Shown here piece by piece: positions 20,797-30,309 of a stretch of 64,000 bases of DNA; the stretch's first letter is position 1; each line of letters starts with the position of its first letter. Position numbers and translations under genes: made by a program. The DNA is from Rhodococcus sp. G-MC3 (GTDB taxonomy: Bacteria > Actinomycetota > Actinomycetes > Mycobacteriales > Mycobacteriaceae): contig NZ_JASISW010000015.1 in assembly GCF_030063335.1 (NCBI RefSeq), positions 62,001 to 126,000 on the forward strand, written 5' to 3'. The notes below the pieces were generated by a model. The model saw nothing but the letters and a program-made list of their open reading frames with translations, ran no database searches and was not told where the DNA came from.

Positions 20797-22062
20797 TCAG
20801 CGTGGGAGTGCATCCAGGTTCGTTTTGAGCAACAGCACGTTGTAGTCGGACCACCGAGATGCGGTGAAGTACAGTTCGTTTCCGCTCGTCACCGGGTGGA
20901 TGTACGGGGCATAGATTCCGCCGGCGGCCTGGCGTGCGTTCAGCAGTGTCGTCGGCGCGCTCCATGGACCTTCGGGCTTCAAAGACGTCCGAGCCAAGAT
21001 TGTTCGATCGATCTCGTTGCCGTACAACATGACATAGCGCTTCAGGTGATCGTTCCAGGCGACGGACAATTCGCTGACAGGCTCGGTGACCGTGGACACC
21101 GAGTCGGCGACGTTCTTCGACCACGGCTTGGCTGGATCCTGCGTGGAATATTCGTACGCGCCCAGATCGAGGATATCCGCCGGCTTCACTCTCGCAACGA
21201 ACGCGGCTCCGAAACGGCCGTTGGGCGTACCGAACTGGTAGATGAAGTCATCCTCGCCCTGGCCTTTCGCATACGCGTTCATCTGGTACTTGCCGTTGCT
21301 TTCCTCGACCTGGGGCAAGCCCTCGATAGTGATGCCTGTGTTCACCCGGATCGTCTGCGGTGCGGTCGTCCAGGTCTGGCCGTTGTCCGCGGAGGTCGCG
21401 ATCGCCGAGAAGTTGGTGACCCAGCGACCGGGGGTGCCCCACTGCCGAACCGACATGTAGTTCATGTACTGCGTGTCGCCGATTGCGATTGCCGCCGTGG
21501 GAATGACGGTGTCCTCGACTCCTGCGAGACCGAGACTCGGCACCACTTCGCTTGCGAACTTCGGCGTTGCGGCCTGAACCACGGCACCCGAATTCGAGTC
21601 TCCGGGCACTCCGTCGGTGACAGTGATGCCGTCGGCCAGGTTCTTGTCGCCGGACCGCATGAGAACATTGCTGCGCCATTGGGCGCCGGATGCGGAGCAG
21701 TTTCCGAACGTGTCACCGAACGCCATCAGCGTCTGACCCTTGCCGTTGTCCCAGCTGATTCCGAGGTCGGTACCCGAGATTCCGAAACGGTCATAGGTGC
21801 TGTTCTGGCTGAGTGGACCGGTGACCCACGCAACCGACGAGGTATTGCCGGTGATCGACGGAAGAGCCCCCTGCGGTCCGCGTGGATTCTTTTCCGGTCC
21901 CCCGCCTGCGCTGCCGGAGGATCCGAGCAGCGGCGAGGACCCGGGCCCGCCAATGCCTCCACACGGCTCGGCGCTCACGGTCGGTGCCGACAGAACGCCG
22001 AGCCCACTCGCCACCAGAGCAAGAACGGCCCCTACCGCTATTTGCCGACTCCGTGCACGCAT
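20797..22062 (-). CDS. Secreted DUF4185 protein
   Basis: A 421-residue exported protein. The ATG at 22062 follows GGGGGA and starts a Sec signal peptide (basic MRARSRQ, hydrophobic core, cleavage at VSA-EPC); the frame is open further upstream but without signal features. The mature protein matches the DUF4185 beta-propeller-like family, related to glycosidase folds: DRFGISGTDLGISWDNG, MAFGDTFGN, a repeated NYMSVRQWGTPG, and ELSVAWNDHLKRYVMLYG. Actinobacterial members are thought to act on cell-wall polysaccharides; some DUF4185 proteins are arabinofuranosidases. The exact substrate is not shown by the sequence. Confidence 0.82.
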   Translation of the reverse strand: MRARSRQIAVGAVLALVASGLGVLSAPTVSAEPCGGIGGPGSSPLLGSSGSAGGGPEKNPRGPQGALPSITGNTSSVAWVTGPLSQNSTYDRFGISGTDLGISWDNGKGQTLMAFGDTFGNCSASGAQWRSNVLMRSGDKNLADGITVTDGVPGDSNSGAVVQAATPKFASEVVPSLGLAGVEDTVIPTAAIAIGDTQYMNYMSVRQWGTPGRWVTNFSAIATSADNGQTWTTAPQTIRVNTGITIEGLPQVEESNGKYQMNAYAKGQGEDDFIYQFGTPNGRFGAAFVARVKPADILDLGAYEYSTQDPAKPWSKNVADSVSTVTEPVSELSVAWNDHLKRYVMLYGNEIDRTILARTSLKPEGPWSAPTTLLNARQAAGGIYAPYIHPVTSGNELYFTASRWSDYNVLLLKTNLDALPR

Positions 22063-22271
22063 AGACGTCCCCCATCGACCCGTGTGACTCGTGTTACTCA
22101 TGAGACTGATGAGGTGAGTGTTGCGTAAATGCTCGCCTTGCGCAACAAATGAGGGCATGTCGATGCTTGACAAATCGCACATTGTCAGAATTACAGCAAT
22201 GAGATTAGCGGCGATGCATCGATTTTCCGTCACTAGGAACAACGGGCGCCTCGCCGACTGTTGAACAAGTT
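22063..22271. promoter_or_regulatory. Divergent promoter region
   Basis: This 209-base gap separates the DUF4185 and aldehyde dehydrogenase genes. It contains GTTGCG/CGCAAC (22120-22125 and 22141-22146) and TTGACA with a downstream TGTCA (about 22167-22188), which could be a -35 box and an overlapping inverted repeat. No gene is seen in it. Confidence 0.4.
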
Positions 22272-23648
22272 ATGACTATCTACAAGAGTGTCAATCCTGC
22301 CAACGGCACAACCGTGAAGGAGTTCGAGACTCTCGATACACCGGGCGTCGAACGCGCACTTGCTTCGGCGCACGCCGGATACCAGACATGGCGCGCCACC
22401 TCACCCGGGCATCGCGCCGACACCCTTCGGCGAGTCGCCGACCTGTACACCGAGCGCGCCGACGAACTTGCTCGGAGCATTTCGATCGAAATGGGCAAGC
22501 CCTTGACGGAGGCCCTCGGCGAAGTTCAGCTTTCGTCGTCGATCTACCAGTACTACGCCGACCAAGGGCCAGCGCTACTGGAGGAAGAGCGCCTCGACGT
22601 GCCCGGTGCGGAAGAGTCTGTTCTGCAACGTAAACCAATCGGTGCGCTCATCGGCGTGATGCCGTGGAACTTCCCGTACTACCAGGTCGCGCGATTCGCC
22701 GCACCGAACCTGATGCTGGGCAACACAATTCTGCTGAAGCATGCACCGAACTGTCCGCAGTCTGCGTTGCTGATGGAAGAGATCTTCCAGCAGGCCGGCC
22801 TCCCGGCCGATGCTTACATCAACATCTTCGCCACGAACGAGCAGATCGCAGACATGATTGCCGATCCACGCGTCCAGGGCGTCTCGCTCACCGGCAGCGA
22901 GCGAGCGGGCACCAGCGTCGCCGAGACTGCTGGACGCAACCTCAAGAAGGTCGTGTTGGAACTCGGCGGCTCGGATGTGTTCATCGTTCTCGATACCGAC
23001 GACATGGATGCGACGGTCGAGTCCGCCACGCGGGCCAGGCTCTCGAACGCAGGCCAAGCATGTAACGCCGCCAAGCGAATTCTCGTCACCGAGCAGTACT
23101 ACGACGAGTTCGTCGGCAAGCTGACCGCGTCGTTCGCGGCGACCAAGACCGGCGACCCGCTCGACGAGAAGACCAGTCTCGGCCCTTTGTCCTCGCAGAC
23201 AGCCGCCGACAATCTCATCGAACAGATCGACGACGCCGTGTCCAAGGGCGCAACGCTCCTCACCGGAGGTAAGAAGGTCGACGGCCCGGGAGCGTACGTC
23301 GAGCCCACTCTCCTCGCCGACGTCACGCCTGACATGCGCGCCTACGCCGAAGAACTGTTCGGTCCGGCAGGTGTCGTCTACAAGGTCAAGGACGCCGAGG
23401 AGGCCATCGCACTGGCTAACAACTCTGCCTTTGGCCTCAGCGGATCGGTGTGGAGCACCGATCTCGACAACGCGAAGACCGTGGCCGAACAGCTCGATGT
23501 GGGAATGGCATTCGTCAACGAACACGGCACGACGCTCCCCGGCCTGCCCTTCGGTGGCGTCAAACGTTCCGGTGTCGGCCGCGAGCTCGGACCGTGGGGC
23601 ATGGACGAGTTCGTCAACAAGAAGCTCGTGCGAGTCTCCAAAAAGTAA
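22272..23648 (+). CDS. Aldehyde dehydrogenase, succinate-semialdehyde type
   Basis: A 458-residue NAD(P)-dependent aldehyde dehydrogenase. The catalytic Glu is in VLELGGSDVFIVL, the catalytic Cys in NAGQACNAAKR, and the cofactor loop in SLTGSERAGTSVAETAGRN. GVMPWNFPYYQVARF and EHGTTLPGLPFGGVKRSG are typical of succinate-semialdehyde dehydrogenases (GabD). It would oxidise succinate semialdehyde to succinate in 4-aminobutyrate or related catabolism. No aminotransferase gene is adjacent, so the substrate remains inferred. A strong hairpin terminator follows. Confidence 0.9.
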   Translation: MTIYKSVNPANGTTVKEFETLDTPGVERALASAHAGYQTWRATSPGHRADTLRRVADLYTERADELARSISIEMGKPLTEALGEVQLSSSIYQYYADQGPALLEEERLDVPGAEESVLQRKPIGALIGVMPWNFPYYQVARFAAPNLMLGNTILLKHAPNCPQSALLMEEIFQQAGLPADAYINIFATNEQIADMIADPRVQGVSLTGSERAGTSVAETAGRNLKKVVLELGGSDVFIVLDTDDMDATVESATRARLSNAGQACNAAKRILVTEQYYDEFVGKLTASFAATKTGDPLDEKTSLGPLSSQTAADNLIEQIDDAVSKGATLLTGGKKVDGPGAYVEPTLLADVTPDMRAYAEELFGPAGVVYKVKDAEEAIALANNSAFGLSGSVWSTDLDNAKTVAEQLDVGMAFVNEHGTTLPGLPFGGVKRSGVGRELGPWGMDEFVNKKLVRVSKK

Positions 23649-23666
23649 GCGCACAACAACATTGGC

Positions 23667-23691
23667 GGCCGGGTCGATCTTCGACCCGGCC
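23667..23691 (+). terminator. Rho-independent-like terminator after aldehyde dehydrogenase
   Basis: GGCCGGGTCGA, a three-base loop, then TCGACCCGGCC: a perfect 11-bp GC-rich stem followed by GTTTCTTCT. It starts 18 bases after the aldehyde dehydrogenase stop. Confidence 0.8.
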
Positions 23692-23790
23692 GTTTCTTCT
23701 CGCTCGGCCGGCATCGAGGACACTGGCTGACCGCATTCGCAGAGACCATCGGTGTGCACGACATCGACATCTTCTGCGAAGGGATCTCCC

Positions 23791-24819
23791 ATGAGCACTG
23801 CACCGTCCCACTACACACGGATTGCCCTGGCCGAACACCTCGTCGACTCGGTTCAGGACACCCAGTTCACACAGCAAACCGGTTCGATCTCACCGATCGA
23901 GCTGGACGAGGTACTGGTTCGCATCGACTTCGTTCAGATCACCGCAGCATTCACCGATCTCATGCGCGCCGACGCCGAGATTCCGGTGCCGCCCTACGCG
24001 GTCGGCGACACCGTAGGCGGCGCAGCAGTTGGTACGGTCATCGCATCCCGATCGCCGTCGTACGTCCGCGGTGACCTCGTCCTCACCATAGCCGGATGGA
24101 GCGACCACCAGGTCGTTGCGGCACAACGACTTACCAAGCTCGACCGCGATATCGTGCCGAGCCCGGCGTTCTACCTCAACCACGGGATAACTGCGTATCA
24201 CGGCATGGTCGACGTCGTGAAGGCCGGAAAGGGTGATGTCGTCTACGTGTCCGGTGCCGCGGGAGGCGTCGGGTCCCTTGCCGGCCAGATCGCGAAAATC
24301 CGTGGGGCTACCGCTGTGATCGGAAGTGCAGGTACCGACGAAAAAGTTCGCTACCTCATCGAGGAGCTTCACTTCGATGAGGCTTTCAATTATCGCAATG
24401 GTGATGTAGTGGACCAACTCTCGACCGCGGCTCCCGACGGAATCGATGTCTTTTTCGACAACGTCGGCGGAGATCAGTTCGAAGCTGCAGTGCAGGTGGC
24501 CAATCCCGGTGCACGATTTGCGTTGTGCGGCGCCATGTCCAGCCAGATTTCAAAAGATCGCGATGCGTGGCCACGTCTGAACCTCATGACGGCGATCACG
24601 AAAAATCTCAGCATCTTTCCGTTCGCGACCTATCACACAGCGGAGCAAATCGAATCGTGGTCAGTCCACTTCGATCGGTGGTTGGCGGAAGGGACACTCG
24701 TTTTTCCGCAGACGCTCCTGCGCGGACCGATCACGGACGCCCCGCAGGCGTTACGGAATCTGGTCGCTGGTCGATACCGAGGAAATGTCGCACTCGAACT
24801 GGAACACCGTGCGCACTGA
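23791..24819 (+). CDS. Medium-chain (MDR) NADP-dependent oxidoreductase
   Basis: A 342-residue zinc-independent MDR enzyme of the leukotriene B4 dehydrogenase/YncB group. The Rossmann motif is VYVSGAAGGVGSLAGQIAK; DVFFDNVGGDQFEAAV and RFALCGAMSSQ are typical of this group, which reduces C=C bonds in enones/alkenals with NADPH. Zinc ligands of alcohol dehydrogenases are absent. The ATG at 23791 follows GAAGGGA; an upstream GTG has no family sequence. It converges with the Nramp-like gene, their stops separated by 3 bases. Confidence 0.86.
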   Translation: MSTAPSHYTRIALAEHLVDSVQDTQFTQQTGSISPIELDEVLVRIDFVQITAAFTDLMRADAEIPVPPYAVGDTVGGAAVGTVIASRSPSYVRGDLVLTIAGWSDHQVVAAQRLTKLDRDIVPSPAFYLNHGITAYHGMVDVVKAGKGDVVYVSGAAGGVGSLAGQIAKIRGATAVIGSAGTDEKVRYLIEELHFDEAFNYRNGDVVDQLSTAAPDGIDVFFDNVGGDQFEAAVQVANPGARFALCGAMSSQISKDRDAWPRLNLMTAITKNLSIFPFATYHTAEQIESWSVHFDRWLAEGTLVFPQTLLRGPITDAPQALRNLVAGRYRGNVALELEHRAH

Positions 24820-24822
24820 CAC

Positions 24823-26097
24823 TCAGAACACGTATTTGTCCAGCACGTCATACACCTGATCGACGGCGAGCCACGCGAACAGGAATGCACACGCCCCGAG
24901 CGTGAGGTTGGTGAACCAGCCGTTACGCCACCGACGGGGAACACGATCCGAATTGAGAAGCCGCAGCAGGGTCACGGCGAGGAACGGCATGAAGATCGCA
25001 CCCAGCACGCCGTAGGCGAGGACGAGCCCGATGGGTTGGTCGAGCCAGAGCAGGCACATCGGCGGGAACGTCAGCCACGCGACGTACCATTTGAAGTACT
25101 TGCCCCCCACTCTCGTGTCGTCGTGTCCCTGCTCCAACCCTTTGATGTTGCCGACGAAATCGGCGAACATCAGACTGACACCGTTCCAGACTCCGATCAA
25201 CGACGAGAACGATGCGGCCCAGAATCCGATCAGAAAGACATGACCGAAGAGCACGCCGTACCGGTCGGTGAGCACATCTGCCAACTGGATCAGGCCCTTG
25301 TCGCCGGTACTGATGGCAATCTGTGCCGAGTACAGCAATTCCGCTCCGACGATCAGCATTGCCAGCACGAACACACCGGAGATGACGTATGCCATCGCGT
25401 TGTCGATGCGCATGACCTTCATGAATTTCGGTGTGATCCAACCTTTCTCGCGTAGCCAATAGCCGTAGGCAGCAAGCGTGATGGTGCCGCCGACACCGCC
25501 GGCCAAGCCGAGAACGTAGACGATCGAACCGTCGGGAATGGTGGGCACGATCCCTTTGACGAGGGCGGGAACGTTCGGAACCGCCACCGCCGCCGCACCG
25601 ATCACCGTCACGAACATGATGCCCACGAACACGGTGATGATCTTCTCGAAGAAGCCGTAGCTGCCGAACCAGATCAACGCGAACCCGAGGATTCCCGACG
25701 CGATCGCTACGACTTTGAGGTCCAGGGACGGAAACAGCGCGACGATGGGCAGCGCACTCGACGACATCGCGGCGGCCCCGTAAACGAAACCCCAGATCAC
25801 GATGTACGGGGCGAAGTAGACGCTCGTCCATTTCCCGAGCGTGCGCCAACCTTGGAAGATCGTGTTGCCGGAAGCAAGTGTGTAGCGACCGGCGCCTTCG
25901 ACGAGCACGACTTTCATGATTACGCCGATGATCACCACCCACAGCAGGGCGTAGCCGTACTTCGAGCCTGCCACCAGTGTCGCGACCAAGTCTGCCGCAC
26001 CGATTCCGGTTGCCGCGACCACCAATCCAGGCCCGACGACCTTCCACTTCGGTGGCGCCGTCGACTCTGCTACCGAGTCGCCGCGGTGTTCGGTCAT
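24823..26097 (-). CDS. Nramp-related transporter lacking canonical metal-binding motifs
   Basis: A 424-residue protein with about 11 membrane segments and the Nramp-type N-terminal GPGLVVAATGIGAADLVATL. In classical Mn/Fe Nramp transporters, membrane segment 1 has DPGN and segment 6 has a metal-binding Met in MPH. Here segment 1 reads GIGAADLV and segment 6 reads GGVGGTITLAAYGYWL, so both ligand sets are missing. Some Nramp-like proteins carry Mg, Al or unknown substrates. The ATG has an AGGAGAAA site. Substrate is unknown; calling it an Mn2+ transporter would go beyond the sequence. Confidence 0.8.
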   Translation of the reverse strand: MTEHRGDSVAESTAPPKWKVVGPGLVVAATGIGAADLVATLVAGSKYGYALLWVVIIGVIMKVVLVEGAGRYTLASGNTIFQGWRTLGKWTSVYFAPYIVIWGFVYGAAAMSSSALPIVALFPSLDLKVVAIASGILGFALIWFGSYGFFEKIITVFVGIMFVTVIGAAAVAVPNVPALVKGIVPTIPDGSIVYVLGLAGGVGGTITLAAYGYWLREKGWITPKFMKVMRIDNAMAYVISGVFVLAMLIVGAELLYSAQIAISTGDKGLIQLADVLTDRYGVLFGHVFLIGFWAASFSSLIGVWNGVSLMFADFVGNIKGLEQGHDDTRVGGKYFKWYVAWLTFPPMCLLWLDQPIGLVLAYGVLGAIFMPFLAVTLLRLLNSDRVPRRWRNGWFTNLTLGACAFLFAWLAVDQVYDVLDKYVF

Positions 26098-26246
26098 CGA
26101 TTTCTCCTAGCGCTGTCCGTTTTGCGTGATCCGTCTCACTCTTGCACAGCGGCAGACGAACGGATATCGGACGCGCCCGTCGAAACACGCCTGGTGGTCG
26201 GGCCGAATGGGGCTACCGCGGGCGACCTGTAGTTAGATCGACAGTC

Positions 26247-26909
26247 ATGGCGTCCACGAGCAATCCCGCGTTTCCAAGCGACCGAGCACAGCGCACGACA
26301 CTTCTCACCGGCTCGGCACCGAAAGACCGAGCGAACTTCTGGACACTGTCCGAGCACATCGCGTACACCGACATTCGTAGCATCGTTGCGGACTACATCA
26401 ACACAACGATCTCCGATCCAGCCAACACACAGCGTCATCATTGGGCAGTGGAAGCTCTACCCTCGACGGACGCTCCGCCGAACGAGCGTCGACTGCTCAC
26501 CCTCACGTGCGGAGCTCTGGAGACCCTCTTCGTCACCGAGTTCACCAACGACGAGGACGACTCGATCGAGCTGGAGATGACCGTCAACACCGCACTGTCC
26601 GAGGATTATTCGGGTTCGCAGTTGGACATAGCGACAGATGTCGTCACTGCAGCAAAGGGGATCTACGCTTCACACGATGTGTGGTCGTGGAGGATCGATC
26701 TGGGGGCACTGCTCACCGACGACTCCGAGGTCGACTTCGGAATCGGCGACGATCTGTTCGACGACCTTGCGTACTCACTCAACTCGACGTTGATGGCAGA
26801 ACGACCTGATGTGGCCGATCACAGCGAAGACCTCGCAAGTGACCTGGTAGCCGAGGCGTACCGGCAGCTCCGAGACTCCGAGCTGGACGACAGCGAACAG
26901 AAAGGCTAG
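26247..26909 (+). CDS. Protein of unknown function
   Basis: A 220-residue acidic, soluble protein with no signal peptide or membrane segment. It begins MASTSNPAFPSDRAQ and ends DSELDDSEQKG; a central stretch (RRLLTLTCGALETLFVTEF, DIATDVVTAAKGIYASH) alternates hydrophobic strands and helices. I do not recognise a family. It diverges from the Nramp-like gene, and its stop overlaps the stop of the helicase-type gene on the other strand by 3 bases. Codon use fits its neighbours, so it is likely a real gene. Confidence 0.6.
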   Translation: MASTSNPAFPSDRAQRTTLLTGSAPKDRANFWTLSEHIAYTDIRSIVADYINTTISDPANTQRHHWAVEALPSTDAPPNERRLLTLTCGALETLFVTEFTNDEDDSIELEMTVNTALSEDYSGSQLDIATDVVTAAKGIYASHDVWSWRIDLGALLTDDSEVDFGIGDDLFDDLAYSLNSTLMAERPDVADHSEDLASDLVAEAYRQLRDSELDDSEQKG

Positions 26910-29187
26910 ACGACCCGAATATCTGACGGGACCAGCATTTCGTACCGGCCATCGGTGGCGTTCCACACCTGGATCATCTCGCCACGCTTGCTCGCACTGT
27001 GCGCGACGAACACCCGACCGCGGTATGCCACAACACATCGCAGACCCCTCGCGAACGTGTACCGATGAGACGGATGGGAATCGCCGCCAACCAGATCGAC
27101 AAGTGCGCCCCGTGTAGACGTCGGCGGCGTAGCGCTCAGCAGATGTTCGGCGCGCAGCGCGAAGGGCGCTTCGTGCTCCACGTGGTACGGCGGCGAGACA
27201 TCGACGTCGTCCGCAACGGATATGCGTGCCACTGAAAACTGGCCATCTGAATCACGTTGCACCGGACTGTAACCCGCATCGCGAAGAGTCGCCATGGTTT
27301 CGCTCGGCGAGGCAGTGAACCCGAGAACCGTGGTGGCGAGAATCATCGCGCCCAGCTTGCTTGCTCGGCGGTTCGCGTGAATCTCGGCCACGAGCGCTTC
27401 GTCGTCTACCAACACTACGCACGAGACTGCGACGACGCTGATCGATCCGTGGGTCCGCGCCACGTCGTTCACGAGGTATGTCAATGCTTGGGGCACATCG
27501 GATGTCGAGAATTTCGATAGATCGGAGAGCACTTCGGCGGCGGACAGTCCATTGTCGAATCCACGCCGCACACTCGCCCGGTCGAACCTCCACGTCGTTG
27601 CGGCACCGGCCGATTCACGGTCGGCAACGCTGTCGAAGAATCGTGCCAGCGCAGCCTCCGGCGGACCGACACGATCGCGGTCGAGTCCGCGCCGATGGTC
27701 GCGCGGGTATGCGCGCTCGACATCAACTGTGTTGCGGCAGGGTACACATCTCCTTCGATCAGCGCGTGCGCCAGAGGTGTCGTTGCCCCCAGAGCCAGCA
27801 CCCCCATGAGGGTTGCTTCACGAAGCGCCAACGCGAGCAGGTCACGCCTGGCCCCGACCTGCAAGCATGGGCAAGCCCACTCGAGCATGCACTCCACTCC
27901 GGCTTCGTCGACGAAACCCGTTCCTTCGGCCAGCTTTTGGTGCGCACGTATGACTGCGCTGCGGAACGCGCGGGGTGAGATCCCGCGCGATTCGTCGGTG
28001 ATCTCGTTGTACGTCGCGAGAAACCCGTAGTGACTGTCCCACCATGTCTGCAGAAGCGACGCACCTCGCGCTCCCCCGTCCGACGCCTGCCAGGTCGCCG
28101 CGGTGTCGGCGGGAACGAGCGTTGACGGGCCAGTGGGTGTTTTCCGGCGGCCCTTCGGCGGAGGTGGAGATTGAACGTGGAGGAGATCCGCCATATTCGC
28201 CAGCTCGAGCGCCATCTGAATATCCTCGGATTCCGCATGAAAGTCCTTGGCGAAACCCTTGATCGTACGCACGCCGACGGTCCCGGATTTCAGAAGTACG
28301 ACCGGCGTAGCCCGTGCGGCGTCGATGATGTTCGACACGAGCTCGACAATGCGCACCAGGCGGGTCGCGGCTTCCGACTCGACGTGTCCGGTGGACACCG
28401 GACCGGTGCCATACTCCGGCGCTGATCGATGGAACGGCAGAGTCCAGTCGGGACCGAGCAGAGCCAGCGTCACCTCGAACGATATCGAGACCGGCCCGTT
28501 GGCGAGCTGCATGGCCAATCCTCGCTGCACGGACCACGCCCCCAGCGACGTGGCGGTGAGGTACACCGGGTGCGGATAAAGATTCGAATCCGTTTGGGCA
28601 GCGCGTAAGAGCAGTCTTTGTTCGTCCTCCGGTGCTGATGCCACGAGCGCTCGGATCTCCGCCGGGTGTGCGATGACGCTGCGTAGTCGTCCGACCACCT
28701 CGGCCTTCGGCCCGTCGGCTCGCAATCCCAGTTTGGTGCTCATGGGCCGCAGAACCGCCAGGGCCGCGGCATCGAAAAACTGCTCGATACTCACCCCATA
28801 CGAACGACCGTAGATCGGAAACTTCTCGACCGGCACGATCACGTCTTCCGACAGCCACGCCAATTGCAGTTCCGCGAGATCCCGGACGATGGCTATCACT
28901 TCCGAGCGTTCGGCGCCGTCGAGCACACGGCATACCGCGTCGAGGGTGGCTGGTTCACCCAACCGTCCACACAGCTCCACCGCACTCAACACCTCGATCG
29001 AGGGCAGCGGCAGCCGTCGGTATGCCTCGGACACCGAGGAGACGTCGGTGAGGCGCTCGGCCAGCTCATCGAGGTCCGACGGCCACGGCACCTCCGTAAC
29101 CTCGCGGCGGCGAAGAATGACTGCCAACTCCGCGGCGCTCGACGACCCGAGTCGTTCTCGGACGGCTTTCGCGGCAGCGCTGATCAT
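26906..29187 (-). pseudogene. Helicase-associated (XPB/Ssl2-like) protein gene with one frameshift
   Basis: Read through one shift, this encodes about 760 residues, the size of the actinobacterial helicase-C-domain family that includes mycobacterial Rv0862c. The first part (29187 to about 27668) has an N-terminal SSAAELAVILRRRE, APEDEQRLLLRAAQ and TWWDSHYGFLATYNEI. After GADSTAIVS the frame becomes noise. Reading from 27667 in the other frame restores family sequence (GPPEAALARFFDSVADRES, RGFDNGLSAAEVLSDL, VPQALTYLVNDVARTHGSIS) to the stop at 26906. One missing base at 27667/27668 explains it. It may be a real disruption, or a sequencing or assembly error. No slippery heptamer is visible, so programmed frameshifting is unlikely. 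Confidence 0.75.
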
Positions 29188-29220
29188 GCGCGCAATGCTA
29201 TCGACTCCTCAGCGGGCTGT

Positions 29221-30309
29221 TCACTTCACGGACGCACCGGCACCTGCCCGAGCAGTGAACACCGTTGGCGCCGGGAAACCGCCGTCAGCGATATCACGAG
29301 TGACGGCATCGCTGACTGCGGAGACGTCGGCGACCGGCACCACGGAGATCACGCAACCACCGAAACCTCCGCCCGTCATCCTCGCACCGAGCGCACCGTG
29401 CTCGACGAGTGATTCAGCGATGAGATCGATGTGGGGCGTGGTGATCTCGAAGTCGTCCCGCATCGAGGCATGAGACCGAATCATCAGGTCGCCGACTCGT
29501 CGGAAATCACCGGCCGACATCGCGGCGGCACAGTCGAGGACGCGCTGATTCTCGGTCAGAATATGACGGGCTCGCCGACGGTCCACCTCGTCCTCGATGC
29601 GATCCAGAACCCCCTCTACACCCTGGGCCCGGCGCAGTGAACCAAGCCCAAGGGCGTGGGCGGCCCTGGTGCAGGACTCCCGACGAGATGCATACTCTCC
29701 CGTCGAGTGCTGATGCGCAGCATTGGAATTGACCACCAGCAGCGCGAGCCCGTTCGCGGCCGGATCGAATACCACCGGACGAACCGATGAGTCGTCGAAA
29801 TCGATGAGCAATGCCCTATCGACCTCGCCGTGCAACGACGCCAGCTGGTCCATCAGTCCAGTGGGCGCGCCGACGAAGTCGTTCTCGCCACGCTGAGCGA
29901 TACGGGCAACATCGATACGATCGAGGTTGGTATCGGTAGCGGCGTTCATCGCCAGCAGTACCGCACATTCGAGGGCAGCCGAGGACGACAACCCCGCACC
30001 GATCGGAACCCCACTGCTCACCTCCATCGTGCCGCCGACTACCGGGTGACCCGAACCGGCCAGAGCCCAGACCACACCGGCCGGGTACGCCGACCAGCCG
30101 TCGACGTCACCGGGTCGAGCAGTGAGAGCAAACGAGATTCCGCCGCCTTTCTCGTTGCTACGCAGCGTGATTCGATCCGAACCGTCCGGCGAGAACCGGA
30201 CGGTTGTTCTCTCCTCCAGCGCGATGGGCATCGAGAAGCCGAGATTGTAATCGGTGTGTTCGCCGATAAGGTTGATCCGACCGGGGGCCTGCGCCACAAA
30301 TGTGTTCAC
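29221..30309 (-). CDS. galK: Galactokinase
   Basis: A 362-residue GHMP kinase. The galactokinase signature GRINLIGEHTDYNLGFSMP is at the N terminus, the ATP-binding loop is PIGAGLSSSAALE, and the C-terminal GHMP motif is ARMTGGGFGGCVIS. It phosphorylates alpha-D-galactose to galactose 1-phosphate in the Leloir pathway. Its ATG overlaps the galT stop (ATGA), so the genes are translationally coupled in the order deoR-galT-galK. Confidence 0.95.
   Translation of the reverse strand: MNTFVAQAPGRINLIGEHTDYNLGFSMPIALEERTTVRFSPDGSDRITLRSNEKGGGISFALTARPGDVDGWSAYPAGVVWALAGSGHPVVGGTMEVSSGVPIGAGLSSSAALECAVLLAMNAATDTNLDRIDVARIAQRGENDFVGAPTGLMDQLASLHGEVDRALLIDFDDSSVRPVVFDPAANGLALLVVNSNAAHQHSTGEYASRRESCTRAAHALGLGSLRRAQGVEGVLDRIEDEVDRRRARHILTENQRVLDCAAAMSAGDFRRVGDLMIRSHASMRDDFEITTPHIDLIAESLVEHGALGARMTGGGFGGCVISVVPVADVSAVSDAVTRDIADGGFPAPTVFTARAGAGASVK

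Noticed and set aside
22575-23798. Open frame of about 400 codons opposite the aldehyde dehydrogenase gene
   Set aside because: The plus-strand protein has all catalytic motifs; the minus-strand translation has none and no ribosome-binding site.
27660-27675. Programmed frameshift in the helicase-type gene
   Set aside because: No slippery heptamer or following strong hairpin is visible; a simple one-base loss or sequencing error explains the data.
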